Shown in pieces: positions 37,482 through 48,788 of a DNA stretch of 64,000 nt. The position numbers were made by a program, and so were the translations under genes. How positions within the stretch are numbered: position 1 is the first letter of the stretch; every line of letters begins with the position of its first letter. The notes below the pieces were generated by a model. It did no database searches. It was not told the DNA's origin and saw only the letters and a list, made by a program, of their open reading frames with translations. The stretch comes from Xylona heveae TC161 (lineage: Eukaryota > Ascomycota > Xylonomycetes > Xylonales > Xylonaceae): contig NW_017264195.1 of NCBI RefSeq assembly GCF_001619985.1, positions 2,644,767 through 2,708,766 of the forward strand, written 5' to 3'.

Positions 37482-39038
37482 ATGGCGTGTTCATCTGTCT
37501 CCATGGCTGTGGAGTCGTACGAAGAGCCCGTCGTCGGGACGAGTTCTGGCAGCGAGCCCAACAGAAACGCTTGTCAGAGAAGGCGGCACTCTTCATATCA
37601 CCCACGACGAAGATTATCCTCGTTGATCGACAATGATAATATTCATCTCAAAGTCAGTCATGGAAAGCCGAGCCACATTTGCTAACACGCGGAGACTAAC
37701 ACGTGGGCCTTCCAGGTTGAGCGATTCCTAGTTGAATTAGAACGCAGACTCGATTTCCTTGAAAATTACGGAAACTTGAAATTAGACACGGGAATCAAGA
37801 GTGCTTATTCCACCCTCCAGGCGGTTCGAGATGCCTGCTCTCATGTGTCAGGAGAAGTGTTGGATGCAGGAAAGCGGCGCGCAAAGGTCCTCGTTGAGAC
37901 CCTAGAGGACCGATATAACGATGCCTTGGCGACAAAGGAGACTTTGGAAGCCAAGGCTTTGACTGCTATACATCTTATGGAAGCTACCCTTGCGGACTTT
38001 GAATCTCGGGCATACGCAATGCGCGATGCTGGATTCGGTACGGTTGCCGGCGAGCTCATGGATTCGGGTCGGCGACGGCTTGACGAGGGATATGAAATGG
38101 CAAAAGGGGTCGTAGATGGAGGTATCGAACGAGCATGGAGAGCCAAGGAGAGCCTGACAGAAAAAGTGGAACATGCAATCACACGCGCGCGCGAACACGG
38201 ATTGATAAAGTACGAGGATCTTCCGGAGCCATGGCGCGTCAACCCGCACATCCTTCGAGGTTATCGTTTCACCGAGACGAAAATCGATTGCGTCCGCTCT
38301 GTTCTTCGTATATCAAATGAGTCAGTCAACATCTGGTCTCATGCAATCGGCCTCATGATAGTGCTTGCCATTGCCTTTTACTTTTACCCGATGCATGTCA
38401 ATTTTTCTCTCAGCACCAAATCGGATGTCTTCATTGCAGCGGTATTCTTCTTTGCCGCTTGCAAATGCTTGGTCTGCAGTACCATGTGGCATACGATGAA
38501 CAGTATTGCAGAGCAAAAACTGATGGAACGCTTTGCTTGCGTGGATTATACCGGTATCTCACTTCTTATCGCGGCCTCTATCATGACTTCAGAATATACC
38601 GCCTTTTATTGCGAGCCCATGAGTCGTTGGGGCTACATGCTCACCACCGCGACCCTGGGTGTCGGCGGTGTCATTCTGCCATGGCATCCAACCTTCAACC
38701 GAGCAGATATGAGCTGGGCCAGGGTAGCATTTTATGTCTCTCTGGGCGCTACTGGCTTCCTTCCCTTTTTCCAACTCACCGTCACTCGCGGCTGGGCCTG
38801 GTCCATTTACTTCTATGCACCTGTGGTGAAAAGCATTCTCGTTTACCTTTTCGGGGCTCTCATATACGCGCATAAAATTCCTGAGCGATGGTGGCCTGGA
38901 TTCTTCGACTATTTCGGAGGCAGCCATAATCTTTGGCATTTTGCTGTTCTTGGAGGCATTTTCTTTCACTATCTCGCCATGCAAGACTTTTTTGCCGGCG
39001 CCTTTAGAAGGGCCGAAGCGGAGTGCATGCTGCGCTAG
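37482..39038 (+). CDS. izh3: Izh3-type PAQR (adiponectin receptor/hemolysin III) membrane protein, 497 aa
   Basis: Exon 1 37482..37652 and exon 2 37716..39038 joined over a 63-nt intron (GTCAGT..TTCCAG). Residues 1-240 form a soluble N-terminal extension, mostly helical and rich in Lys/Glu/Arg (VERFLVELERRLDFLENYG, then long alpha-helical repeats). The PAQR core begins at ILRGYRFTETK and SNESVNIWSHAIGL, includes CLVCSTMWHTM and VDYTGISLL, and ends with HNLWHFAVLGGIFFHYLAM; these carry the conserved Ser, His and Asp residues expected to bind zinc. Seven membrane segments fit. A long N-terminal arm is the hallmark of yeast Izh3 rather than Izh1/2/4. The family affects zinc, sterol and lipid balance and may have ceramidase-type activity. 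Confidence 0.9.
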
Positions 39039-39246
39039 ATTCCTGTTTTTTTTTTTAGATGATCTGTATAGATTACTAGAGCGAAGTCGACACCAACCCA
39101 ATTATCTACTGCAATAACTCCCTGGGCTCAAATGTACGGCATATAATTTCGAAATACAGTTTTCAGATACAAGAAACACCAGTTCACCGTTGAAAGACCT
39201 TGCACAACGCCGCTCCACTCCAAGATTTGCTAGACCGAAACACGGG

Positions 39247-40395
39247 TCAAATTCTACCTCCAACAGAGTAGGTATCTCCATGAGTATCTGAGATTGGTGG
39301 CCGGTGCTGCATCGTACCACGGTTATATCTTGCCTGTGTCATCATCTCTGTGAATGTTGTGTGGCTTGTCATCTGCGTCGGAGGGCGGAGGCCTCCGTTT
39401 ACTCGCAGAGGAGGCGGAGGCGAGAGCACAACATCTATGGACTCGGTGCTTGACAGTCGCCGTATTGTTGGAGTGTGTCTTTCCTCATCCGCAAACTGTC
39501 TGCGTGAACTGTGGCTTGTGCTTGATTTTGGTGTACCTATCACCGGAGATCGAGTAAATAGAGAACGCGCGCGGGAAACTCCAGGCGCTCGAGATGCTCG
39601 CCGTAAGAAATCCGTGCGATACGTCTCCCGTTGCTCATACATGGGCGGAGAGACCTTCGAAATTGTCTTTCTGTCCTCTCCATTTTGAGCCAGCTCTTTT
39701 TGCTGTTGTCGCTTGGCCAGTAAGAAGAACACAATCGCTGTGGCAAGCGCACCGGCTATTGCTCCAGGAAAGAATCCCGCAACGACCGCCCTTCCGGGAA
39801 AAGAAGGACAGTTGCGATCTTCACCAAGTAAAGAGGATGAATTCGATGCATTGCAGTTTGCATTCGAGGCGCCTCCTATATTAGGTACTCCGTTCGAAGC
39901 TGTTGGTGAAGCAGTGGAAGTGGGCGAGCCGGACGAGACTGGCGAAGAACCATTGTCCATGAGACATATATTATTCTGACAGGAATATCCGTCTGGACAA
40001 CAATCTGTGCCGCACTTTTTGAGTGTAGACGTCAGATCTGTGCTTTTGATGTAATTTTCTGGGTGCGCTGTTGCATTCTGTTGTTGGATATTGCAGGTTA
40101 TCGGTTGAATGAACTGACACGTTTGCCCAACCGGGCAGCAGATGATGGTTTTTGCGCCATTTATTGGCAAGCACGATGTTGAAGAAGGACAACAAAAGTT
40201 TGCTGGGAAATTATGGCCTAGACACTGGGTGAATGAGGAGTCGGCACAGCCGTCGGAGGCTCTGGGAGAGAGACCAAAATTTTGAGCTTTTGCGAGATAT
40301 AATTTTGCATCCAGAGCATGGACTATAGGGAGATATGTGGCAACAAGATATCCTGATAGAAGCGCATTCAGAAGAGTTTGAGATATATTCAGCAT
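39247..40395 (-). CDS. Cys-rich single-pass membrane protein with long cytosolic tail, 382 aa
   Basis: Single exon. The frame extends five codons further to a TTG; the first ATG is 40395. Layout: signal peptide at about residues 1-28; extracellular region with about 16 cysteines between residues 45 and 150 in a spaced CxxxxxxxCC pattern (FCCPSSTSCLPI, IICCPVGQTC, CGTDCCPDGYSCQNNIC); a Ser/Thr/Asn stalk; one membrane helix at about 200-226 (FPGAIAGALATAIVFFLLA) followed by KRQQQK; then a 150-residue basic, Ser-rich tail with RRLSST and SPPPPL motifs. The type I topology with a phosphorylatable tail suggests a cell-surface sensor or wall-associated protein. No named family is recognised. It diverges from the mitoribosomal gene. 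Confidence 0.82.
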   Translation of the reverse strand: MLNISQTLLNALLSGYLVATYLPIVHALDAKLYLAKAQNFGLSPRASDGCADSSFTQCLGHNFPANFCCPSSTSCLPINGAKTIICCPVGQTCQFIQPITCNIQQQNATAHPENYIKSTDLTSTLKKCGTDCCPDGYSCQNNICLMDNGSSPVSSGSPTSTASPTASNGVPNIGGASNANCNASNSSSLLGEDRNCPSFPGRAVVAGFFPGAIAGALATAIVFFLLAKRQQQKELAQNGEDRKTISKVSPPMYEQRETYRTDFLRRASRAPGVSRARSLFTRSPVIGTPKSSTSHSSRRQFADEERHTPTIRRLSSTESIDVVLSPPPPLRVNGGLRPPTQMTSHTTFTEMMTQARYNRGTMQHRPPISDTHGDTYSVGGRI

Positions 40396-41067
40396 TCTTG
40401 ATGATATCAAATATGATCCACAAAGATAAAATAAACAAGAGCGCGTTGAATCGAGACGTTCAATAGAACACCGGAAGGTTGCAGGGAAAAAAAAAGATGC
40501 TTTGTCAAGGAAAGCAACAATATGAATCTCAAAGACCCTGTGGCGGATGAGAGGGATGTATTCATGAAATCCTTGACATATTTTTAGTCACATTTAACAT
40601 TCTGCTCGTATTAAAAGTCAGGCAGTAATCGAGCAGCTTGAAGTTTGGAAATGGGAAAGTCAACGCGCGTGTCATAGTATCCGTCAGCGGACATCTCCTT
40701 GCCAATCTAGACGTTTGGCGAAGCGCTCAAGGCGAAGTCCGAGCAAGTTGGACAGCCATGCGCCCTGAACAAAACTACATGGGCGCATATATGCAAAGAA
40801 AATGCAATCAAAATAGCCTGGCGGTTGCAAGATGTTGTTAGGAGAGTCTCACCTTTGAAGGACAACAGAGCCTACAGATGAAATAAACGCACATGATTGG
40901 AGGATGACCTGGGCGCTAACCGTTTTGGATCAAAATGGGCGGCTCTGGGGGAGTCGGTGGTTAATGGTCCCTTCGCTCCCGATCATCACGAATTTTGGGA
41001 ATCAAGAGGAAAGTGGTCGACCGCCGAACAATCCACTTGATTCCGGTCCAATTGAGTCCCAATCAAT
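40396..41067. other. Divergent promoter, 670 bp
   Basis: No gene seen; a 67-codon plus-strand frame at 40638 is not supported. Confidence 0.5.
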
Positions 41068-42193
41068 ATGTTATTACAACGTCTCACAAGGGCAACCCCC
41101 CGGGCCCTGAATCCTTCAATTGTTAGTTGCATTTTTCTGCAGACTTACGTTCGCAACCAATGAAGCGTATCGTTAACCGCAGCATAAATGTTAGCAGAGA
41201 CCCATCATCTCGTCGTCCGCGCCTCAGTGTCGGCGGATCCATCATGTCCCGCCATTGACTCACGATGCCTCCTTCAAGACGGAGGGCGTGCCGAGTCTTT
41301 TCTCGGCCGAAGGTTTCGATCTCGCCTGGACCCAGTATCAGCGCCTGATGGTCGAGAAGCTGAACTTGTTGACTGGCGGTACGTCGAGATTCTCAGACCG
41401 ATGAGGCCGAAAGGGCTTGCTTGTTGTCAAAAAATAGATCGCAAGGATAGACTGAATCGTACTAATGCGAGGAAAAAGGCACCCCTGATGAGAATGCGAC
41501 GACGAAAACCCTTCTCCTCACCTACGCCCGCCAGTCCGATATGGCCTCGCTGTTTAACCATGCATCCATGGCCCATAACAATCACTTCTTTTTCAACTGC
41601 CTTGTACGTCTCATCATTCATATCGTGCAAGCAGAAACTTTTAGACTCATATAGTTCATGTACAGTCTCCCAAGTCAACTATCATTCCCAAACCCTTCGC
41701 CGATAAGTTGGCGGAAGATTTCTCCTCCGTCGAGACTTTCCGCCAAGAGTTCATTGCCACAGCAAATGCCATGTTCGGTCCCGGATTTGTCTGGTTGGTG
41801 AAGACCGAGGATCATCAACTCCGCATTCTAACGACCTATCTCGCGGGTTCGCCCTATCCGGGAGCACACTGGCGGCGGCAACCCGTCGACATGACGAATC
41901 AGTCAATAGAAAGTGCCGGTGGACTGAGCGGTGCTGATTACGCAAGACAGACCACCGTACAGAATAAGGTTGGCAAGATTGGCTCCGCCAGTGGACAGCC
42001 ACGCGAACCTGCGCCGGGTGGTATTAACCTTACCCCGCTGCTTTGCGTAAACACGTGGGAACACGTCTGGCTCCGGGACTGGGGTATTGGAGGAAAGCGT
42101 GCCTTCTTGGAGGCGTGGTGGGATAAGATTGACTGGGAAGTTGTGTACAACAACTCGGATACCATGAAGGGCCGAAAGGTCGGCCTGTTATGA
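41068..42193 (+). CDS. rsm26: Mitochondrial small-subunit ribosomal protein mS42/Rsm26 (Fe/Mn-SOD fold), 296 aa
   Basis: Four exons: 41068..41121, 41195..41378, 41479..41603, 41666..42193, with introns of 73, 100 and 62 nt. Exon 1 encodes MLLQRLTRATPRALNPSI, an Arg-rich, acid-free mitochondrial presequence. Exon 2 gives HHVPPLTHD and EGFDLAWTQYQRLMVEKLN, exon 3 ASMAHNNHFFFNCL, and exon 4 the C-terminal SOD domain with GPGFVWLV, PLLCVNTWEHVWLRDWGIGGKRAFLEAWWDKIDW split across several helices. The SOD metal ligands are only partly kept, as in the ribosomal paralogues that have lost enzyme activity. Acts in the mitochondrial matrix. The second intron ends in AAAAAG at 41478, the only acceptor that keeps the frame. 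This is the last clearly core gene before the accessory end, apart from trm140. Confidence 0.88.
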
Positions 42194-43751
42194 AGCGGTT
42201 TTTGATTGGAGGTTTGTATTTTTAGACTTTGGCATTGTACCATAATTGAAAGCAATCAAAAGCACATTGCATTTTTGGGTTCAATACTTTTTGCTTGTTC
42301 CCTCTTATTGTCTGCATGAATGGTTGCTATCGCTCATCACATTCGAACACTGAGGTCTATATACTACTCACCCGAGAACCAATTATGAAAGTTTGCACCT
42401 CGGTATCTGCATCTTGTCCACTTGCGGGAGTGATCATCTCGTGGTTAGTGTTGGGAAGGCAGTCCGACCTGAGTATGATATGCTCTTGGCTTCCATACTT
42501 AAATATTGTCTTCTGCCGTTTATCAACGGGCGCCAGGCTTGGTGCAGAAGTTCGCCTTTGTGATTTCTCTCATTGCAGAAGGGGCCTTATGAGTACTTGT
42601 AAAGGGAACCGTTCGAATATTATTTCAAGTCAAAAAAGCAAACTGCTTTGAGACATAAGACCTGTGCCAACTATTTCTAATTTATTTTGACGCCGTAAGA
42701 ATTCATCCACTGGATTTGATTCCATTTCCAGAATACTAGAACTAGTTTCTAAGAAATAGAAATTCGTTTGAAATTATGCTCATGGCTGACATGTTTCAAT
42801 GATAAATGTCGATCTGGACGGCCAAGTTTGTGCATCGGCAAATTTAAGTAAAAGCCGATCTTCTCAACTTTGCTCATCGGCCAAGTAGAAAGACATTTGC
42901 GAACAGATTTACGAATGCATTTGGATCGAATCATTATCGTCTGAGCAGCGTTGATCTGTAAAAGAATTTTGTCACTAATTGACGGGTCGTCTGCACTAGT
43001 GGCCTCGTATCGTTGGCTGGCCGCTGATATACCTGTCCATTACGGAGCAATGCTTGTCATTGCTTGTCAGAATGAGAGTTGCCGCTAGCTAACAGGCTTT
43101 TTCTGGCACTTGGAAATATCTAGTGAGCTTGGCGGGAGGCGTTGGGATTAAGTTATTCTCGAAAAGAGTTACAGGTATAAGGCCGTTGTGATAAGAGCCC
43201 GCCGTCCCCTTTCCCCATCTCGGCCAGGGTTGACAGGCCAGAAGGGAGAGCGGGGAACTAAAGCGATAAGAAATGGCCGAAACAGCCACTCACGAAAAAA
43301 ACCAGCCGGACCGACCAAATGAGTACCAGAGTCTGCGCAAGTCATATCCAGAGTTTGGCCAGTTAGAAGATCTGAACTTCACACTCCTGTGGGCGCTAAC
43401 TGGTTAGACTCCCGCTTCCTCGGAAAGAACTTCGCGTGGTTACCTATCTGTGAAGACGATCGGGTGCAGTTTCTTCTCAGGATATTTACCACAATAGAGG
43501 ACGATTCTGTCCTGGCCAAGGAGTCATTAACTATGGTTCTCCCGATACCGGCTTTCCTCATGTTGATCTCTCCCGATTACTCCAACGGATCAGGACCCAC
43601 TGTGGTTGAGCTTCTCTCTCCCCGGCCTTATTCCTACCCCACAGCATGGACAAATAAATAAGAAACAATTTCTCGAATTAATCATGGATACCTCTTGTGA
43701 AAAACCGCGTATACCCAGTGCAAAGTCGCACCGACTGTATAGCAACTGGCA
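42194..43751. other. 1.6-kb intergenic region, no supported gene
   Basis: Short frames only, none longer than about 118 codons and none recognisable. Upstream ATGs near 43600-43690 in front of the permease could form uORFs if its leader extends that far. Confidence 0.45.
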
Positions 43752-45872
43752 ATGGTTTCTTCGGTCAACAATCCGGCCATTGCAATGGCCGAAAAGCCGC
43801 CGTCTCTGGAGAAAGAGCCCATGGCAGATGTGGAGGTTGGAATTGCTGTGACAGATGAAAAGGATGATCGACCGGGAGAAGGCTTCGGCGAAGTCAGCGA
43901 TCTAAAGTTAGTGGTCTGGTTTGATATTTAGTGGATTGCACAGAAACTCATCATATTTGCAGGAGAGGTCTGAAGCAAAGGCATATCCAGATGATAGCCC
44001 TTGCTGGTACCATTGGTACCGTATGTTCTTCAATCCACGATGATTCAGAAAAACTTGTTGATAGGTTCTAGGGCCTTTTCCTGTCGTCCGGAAAAGCAAT
44101 TGCAAGAGGTGGACCTGTCGGCACAGTGTGAGTACCGTATCTGAGGTTAATCAACCCCTGTAGAGCTTGATAGTAACGGTTTGAATAGAATTGCATATAC
44201 CGTTGTAGGACTCTTGGTTTCTACTATTGTGTTTGCTATTGCAGAGCTGAGGTACGTCATGTCTTCCCAATTTACCTTTGCCTTGCTAAATTAAAGATAA
44301 CAGCGCTCTTGTCCCTCTCAGCGGTGGCATCATTCGTCCCGCCGAATACTTTTTTGACCCCGCCCTGGGATTCGCACAAGGATGGAATACCACATATGCT
44401 ACGGCAATGCTCCTGCCATCGGAGATGGTGGCTTGTGCCGTAATCATTAGATATTGGACCGAGCAAGTGAATAACGCGGTCTGGATTACCATTCTTGGAT
44501 TTCTACTGCTAGTCAGCAATATGTTCTTCGTGGGCGTCTATGGCGAACTGGAATTTATCTGCGCCATTTTGAAGATTTTGTTAGTTGTTGGATCCGTCAT
44601 TATGGTATGTAGTTCTCCATTCTTATGTTTTCGGGTATTGACAATGAACAGGGCATCGTCGTCGATCTGGGTGGTGGCCCGAAAGGTCACCGGTTGGGAT
44701 TTCAGTACTGGAAAAATCCTGGACCCTTTGTCCAATATCTTGGAATATCCGGCTCGTGGGGGCAATTCCTAGGTTTCTGGCGTGTCATGGGCAGTGCGGT
44801 CTACTCCTTCTCAAACGTCGAAAATATTTCCGTCGCTGCTGCCGAGACGGAAAACCCTAGGAGGAACATCCCCAAAGCTGCCAAGCGCGTGTTCGTCAGA
44901 GTTTTGTTGTTTTATAGTATGCTTTCCTCCCGTCTTAAAACCATCTTTTTATGGTCGAATGCTTATTTCTTTGCAATAGTTACCTCCATGTTTGTTGTTT
45001 CTCTCGTCGTGGCTTCGAATGACCCAGGACTCTCTAAAAGTGCTGGAGACGCTTCCGCCTCGCCTTTTGTCCTCGCGGCGTCTAGCTCCGGCATTCATGT
45101 CGTTCCTAGTATCATCAACGCCGTTGTGCTCACGAGTGCATGGAGCGCTGGAAACTCCGGTAAACCTTTCTGCTGCAGACTCGATCAGAAATTCTTTTGC
45201 TAACTAGCCGTAATTAGCAATGTTGGGAGGCTCACGAGTGCTATATGGTCTTGCTAGAGAAGGACATGCGCCCAAAATCTTTACTCGGACCAGCCGCTTT
45301 GGAATCCCTTACGTGGCTGTTCTTTCTATCGGTCTGTTCATGGTTCTGGGATACATGACCCTTGAGGACTCAGCGTCTACTGTATTTGACTGGTTCCAAG
45401 ACTTGGTGTCTGCCGCGACATATGTTCACTGGATCATCATTGCCATTGTCTATCTCCGCTTCTATTACGGTTGCAAGAAGCAGAATATCAGCCGAGATGA
45501 GCTGCCATGGAAGTCACCTTTCCAGCCATATGCGACTTGGGTTGCTCTCGTCTCATTTACTATACTTTTGCTGACCGGAGGGTACACTGTATTTCTTCAC
45601 GGAGAGTAAGTCTAGGGCCTTGAAATTAAGTTCTTGTTGGGATTGTTTAGCTGACTATAATTTACAGATGGGATGCGGAAACTTTCGTGTCTAATTACTT
45701 CAATATCCCACTCATCTTTGCGCTATACTTCGGGTACAAAGTCTTTAGAAAGACGAAGATGGTCAGCTTGGAGGAAATGCCCATACGGAGGTTTATTGAG
45801 ATTTACCAAGACAACCCAGAGCCTCCGGAAGAACCTAAGAAGGGCTGGAGGAAGCTCAACATTCTTTGGTGA
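43752..45872 (+). CDS. Amino acid permease of the fungal YAT/APC family, nine exons, 556 aa
   Basis: Exons: 43752..43906, 43963..44020, 44072..44127, 44189..44251, 44304..44604, 44652..44916, 44980..45159, 45218..45605, 45668..45872. All eight introns are GT..AG and 47-63 nt; phases agree throughout and the total is 557 codons. After a hydrophilic N-terminus, RGLKQRHIQMIALAGTIGTG is the signature of the first membrane helix of the family. Later motifs are ALVPLSGG, RPAEYFFDPALGFAQGWN, SFSNVENISVAAAETENPRRNIPKA (in parts) and SAMLGGSRVLYGLAREGHAPK. Twelve membrane spans fit. The C-terminus EEPKKGWRKLNILW resembles proline or general amino acid permeases. Plasma membrane proton symporter; substrate undetermined. 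Its folding should need Shr3. Next to methyltransferase and regulator genes. Confidence 0.93.
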
Positions 45873-46222
45873 TTTTTATTCGGCGTTTTCAATAATCCTC
45901 TTGGGGATATCCCTTTCTTATATAAAAGTGGCGAAAAAGTAATTTCGGACTCACATTTTAGCTCATCACATATACCACAATAGATAGCATTTTTCTCTTG
46001 TAAATCAGTAACAACCCATGATCAAAAAGAAATCAAGGCAATTCCCGGCTATGGTCCGGTTCATGAAGTCGCCGATTGAGGATGCAGCAGCGAAGGAAGA
46101 GAAACTCTTTATCACGTTATGTACAAAAAGATGCTCTTTATCTATTGACATTGCGCAAAGACCAACATAATTCCGAGACGGTCGCATCGTTTTAAGTGAT
46201 TTGATGCCACAAAGGGTGGTAA
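45873..46222. other. Convergent 3' region
   Basis: No gene seen between the permease stop and the stop of the broken methyltransferase. Confidence 0.5.
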
Positions 46223-47040
46223 TTATCGAACATGACACACAATTTCTCCATGTACAAAGGTAAACCAAGCATCTTCGCCCTGACCCCAGGATCTCCACTC
46301 GTCAGCTATCCTGTCAAGGTCTTGTTTGGTGGCAAAGCCTCGCTCGATCCTACCCTGAGCATAGCGCGACGCAACGGTTCGATCTGCCCACATGGAGCTC
46401 CACCATAGACGATCATCTGGATGTCGAAACAGCCAAGTACTTGATGACGAATCAAGCTCAGACCAGTCAAAGCCGGCTTTATTGGCCCAAACATGAAGTC
46501 GACGCCCCGCATCGGGCTCTCCACCATTTGCACGTGCGAGACGAATGTACAAATCTTTCCAGAAGCCGAGTGTTTCGTTGTCTGGATACCACGTCATTGT
46601 CGAGAAATCTCCTTCGCGCGCAGCAACAAGTCCACCGGGCTTTGCTACTCTACGCATTTCTCGAAGGGCTGCAACTGGATCGCCAACGTGCTGCAAAACT
46701 TGATGGCAATGAACAACATCAAAAGAATTATCTGGATAATCTAACGAGAATACATCGCCAACGACGAATTCAACGTTTCGGATCCCCTTTTCCTCGGCCG
46801 CGGCCCGACCCTGCTCGAGAACAGATGGCTCATTTTCAAGCCCAACTACCCGTCCACCCGGTACCATTGAAGCAAAATCTAGGGTAATAGTCCCCGGGCC
46901 GCATCAACGTCCGAAATGTGCATACCGGGTCTTAGGTGCTTGAGAAGGTAGGCAGCAGAGTTTGTGCAGTGCGCCACCGGTGAGAGCGCCAGCACGGAAT
47001 CATGGTGACCAGAAGTATAGATGGCCTGACCTTCTGACAT
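46223..47040 (-). pseudogene. Class I SAM-dependent methyltransferase broken by small indels
   Basis: From 46867 down to 46223 the frame is intact and clearly a UbiE/Coq5-like methyltransferase (GGRVVGLENEPSVLEQ, FSLDYPDNSFDVVHCHQVLQ, MRRVAKPGGLVAAREGDF). The start lies upstream at 47040 (MSEGQAIYTSGHHDSVL), but the two parts are in different frames. The glycine-rich SAM-binding motif is split: GAC GTT is read in one frame and TGC GGC CCG GGG ACT in the next, as if one base of the glycine codon near 46903 were missing. A second pair of shifts near 46989 (extra G) and 46961 (missing A) replaces RSHRWRTAQ by an unrelated nine-residue stretch. A 47-nt GTATGC..CCTAG intron could bypass the stop, but it would delete the cofactor motif. 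Either a decayed gene or assembly errors in homopolymers. Confidence 0.8.
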
Positions 47041-47538
47041 TGCGGAATATTATGCATAATAATATATGAAGAGGAATAGTCTGAAAGTTGCAGGCCGTAA
47101 TTGTTCCCAAGCACTGACATCACCGGCATCAGATAACAGAGGTCTAATCCAAAACGGGAAGTAAGAAAATAGTCCCCCCATCTTATCTCGATCACCGAGG
47201 CTATTGCCGGGAGCGCCGAGAGGGACGTTGCATGACCACCGACATCCCCAACAAGATTTGCAAGGTCACCTTCGGGAACGATGCGGGATTCTATTGTGTA
47301 TTCCCTTGTGCGTATAGTTTAATCACTCCTGCGGTTCGAAAACTGTCAGCTTCTCCTCTCGACCCTCGGATATCGATGTTAACGCCGAGGGTGAATGCCC
47401 GAGCTTCGTTGCCTGATAGAAATATTTCCGAGCCTCTCAAGCATGTCTCCATTATTTAAAGGAACGCTCCCTTCGAAGAAGATCAAATAAATCATCTTTC
47501 AATTACCAGAAAAAAAAAACAATCAATCTCTCCTAAAA
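47041..47538. other. Divergent promoter between the broken methyltransferase and the O-methyltransferase
   Basis: About 500 bases, no gene supported. The A-rich block immediately before the ATG at 47539 is typical of a leader. Confidence 0.5.
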
Positions 47539-48273
47539 ATGTCGCAACAAACAGATACCGCTGCATTGGTCGCAATGGCCCTAACCCAAGACCCGAGGTG
47601 GCCTGCAGTCGATTCTTTCACTCTATCTCAATTGCATCCTTCATCTCGACCAAATTCCGCTGCACTCAAACATGCATTGAAAAATTCTCGAGAGCATGGT
47701 TTACGAGATATTGCGGTTTCTGCCTGCGAAGGCAAATTCTTGGCACTTCAATGCCGCATGGCCAAAGTCAAGCATGCTCTCGAAATCGGTACCCTGGGCG
47801 GCTACAACTCCATTTGGATGGCTAGCGAAAATCCCGACTTGCATGTCACAACGGTCGAACTTGACCCCAAAACTGCCGAAGTAGCCCGCGAAAACATCCG
47901 CTTTGCTGGTTTGTCCGACAGAGTCGAGGTATTGGTCGGAGATGCTACCAAAGTTATCGAAACGCTTCATGCAGAAATTGAACAACAGAAGCGGCCAAGA
48001 TTCGGATTCGTCTTCATTGACGCCGACATGGAAGTCAACTGGAGTTTCTTCAACCCGTCAGTGGAACTCTGCCTGCCTGGCGCAGCTATCATTGTCGATA
48101 ACATTGTCCTTGGCGGTACCATTGTAACCGAGAAATTTCTGAGTGACAAACGAGTTGCAGGCTCTAGACATGCTGTTGAGGTCGCAGGAGAGAACCCCAA
48201 AGTTGACGGTGTTGTGGTTCAAATGGTCAGCTCGAAAAGTTATGATGGAATCCTCTTGGCCGTGTTGAAATAA
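47539..48273 (+). CDS. Caffeoyl-CoA-type O-methyltransferase, 244 aa
   Basis: Single exon with no intron. SAM-binding motif LEIGTLGGYNSIWMA lies at residues 81-95, the acidic loop VTTVELDP at about 103-110, and the metal-site segment FVFIDADMEVNWSFF at about 157-171 (Asp161 and Asp163), with VDNIVLGG near 193. This order is that of the Methyltransf_3 family, small metal-dependent enzymes that methylate catechol-like hydroxyls. The usual Lys of the DADK motif is Met here, so substrate contact may differ. Bacterial-like compactness and lack of introns are common in this fungal family. It diverges from the broken methyltransferase and converges on a Zn(II)2Cys6 regulator, which suggests a small secondary-metabolism or detoxification unit. 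Confidence 0.9.
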   Translation: MSQQTDTAALVAMALTQDPRWPAVDSFTLSQLHPSSRPNSAALKHALKNSREHGLRDIAVSACEGKFLALQCRMAKVKHALEIGTLGGYNSIWMASENPDLHVTTVELDPKTAEVARENIRFAGLSDRVEVLVGDATKVIETLHAEIEQQKRPRFGFVFIDADMEVNWSFFNPSVELCLPGAAIIVDNIVLGGTIVTEKFLSDKRVAGSRHAVEVAGENPKVDGVVVQMVSSKSYDGILLAVLK

Positions 48274-48788
48274 GGAGACATCTTTTGTTGAAGGAGATGA
48301 ATGGATTATGGTGGAAGCAGATTGTTCGGAATGGCTTCCCGCCGGTCTAAGCAGATCTATGCAGATCTATTTTTGTTCTCCAGGCTCTCCAAAAATTCTT
48401 TTGTTCAATGTACGTTATGTAACTTATCGCTGAAGCGGTTATGAATTAGTCGAGAAAATTTCTCTGCTCGCTCTCCATTCCTTTATGATAATCTAGCATC
48501 TTTAAATACAACTGCTTTACACCATACCGTCATCAGTACAGCCTTGACAATAGCTCGATGTGGTATTTTGCAAGTTATATACAAGGTCTTTGTTTGATAG
48601 AATCTACACTCCTCTCTTGAACCGACTTATAATATGGAGCTTGTTGGGTCTTGCTGACTGATAATTTCAATATGCTATAGCTGGTCAATTAGCATGAGCA
48701 CAAAGATGCTCTAAACCCGCGGTAAGGAGATATTGAGTGGCTGTAAGACGCATATAAATTACATATATTGACCGGTTATACTTCTACT
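48274..48788. other. Convergent 3' region
   Basis: No gene seen. Confidence 0.5.

Noticed and set aside
46876-46922. 47-nt GTATGC..CCTAG intron in the methyltransferase
   Set aside because: Would give an open frame but removes the SAM-binding motif that is still visible in the DNA; frameshift is the simpler reading.
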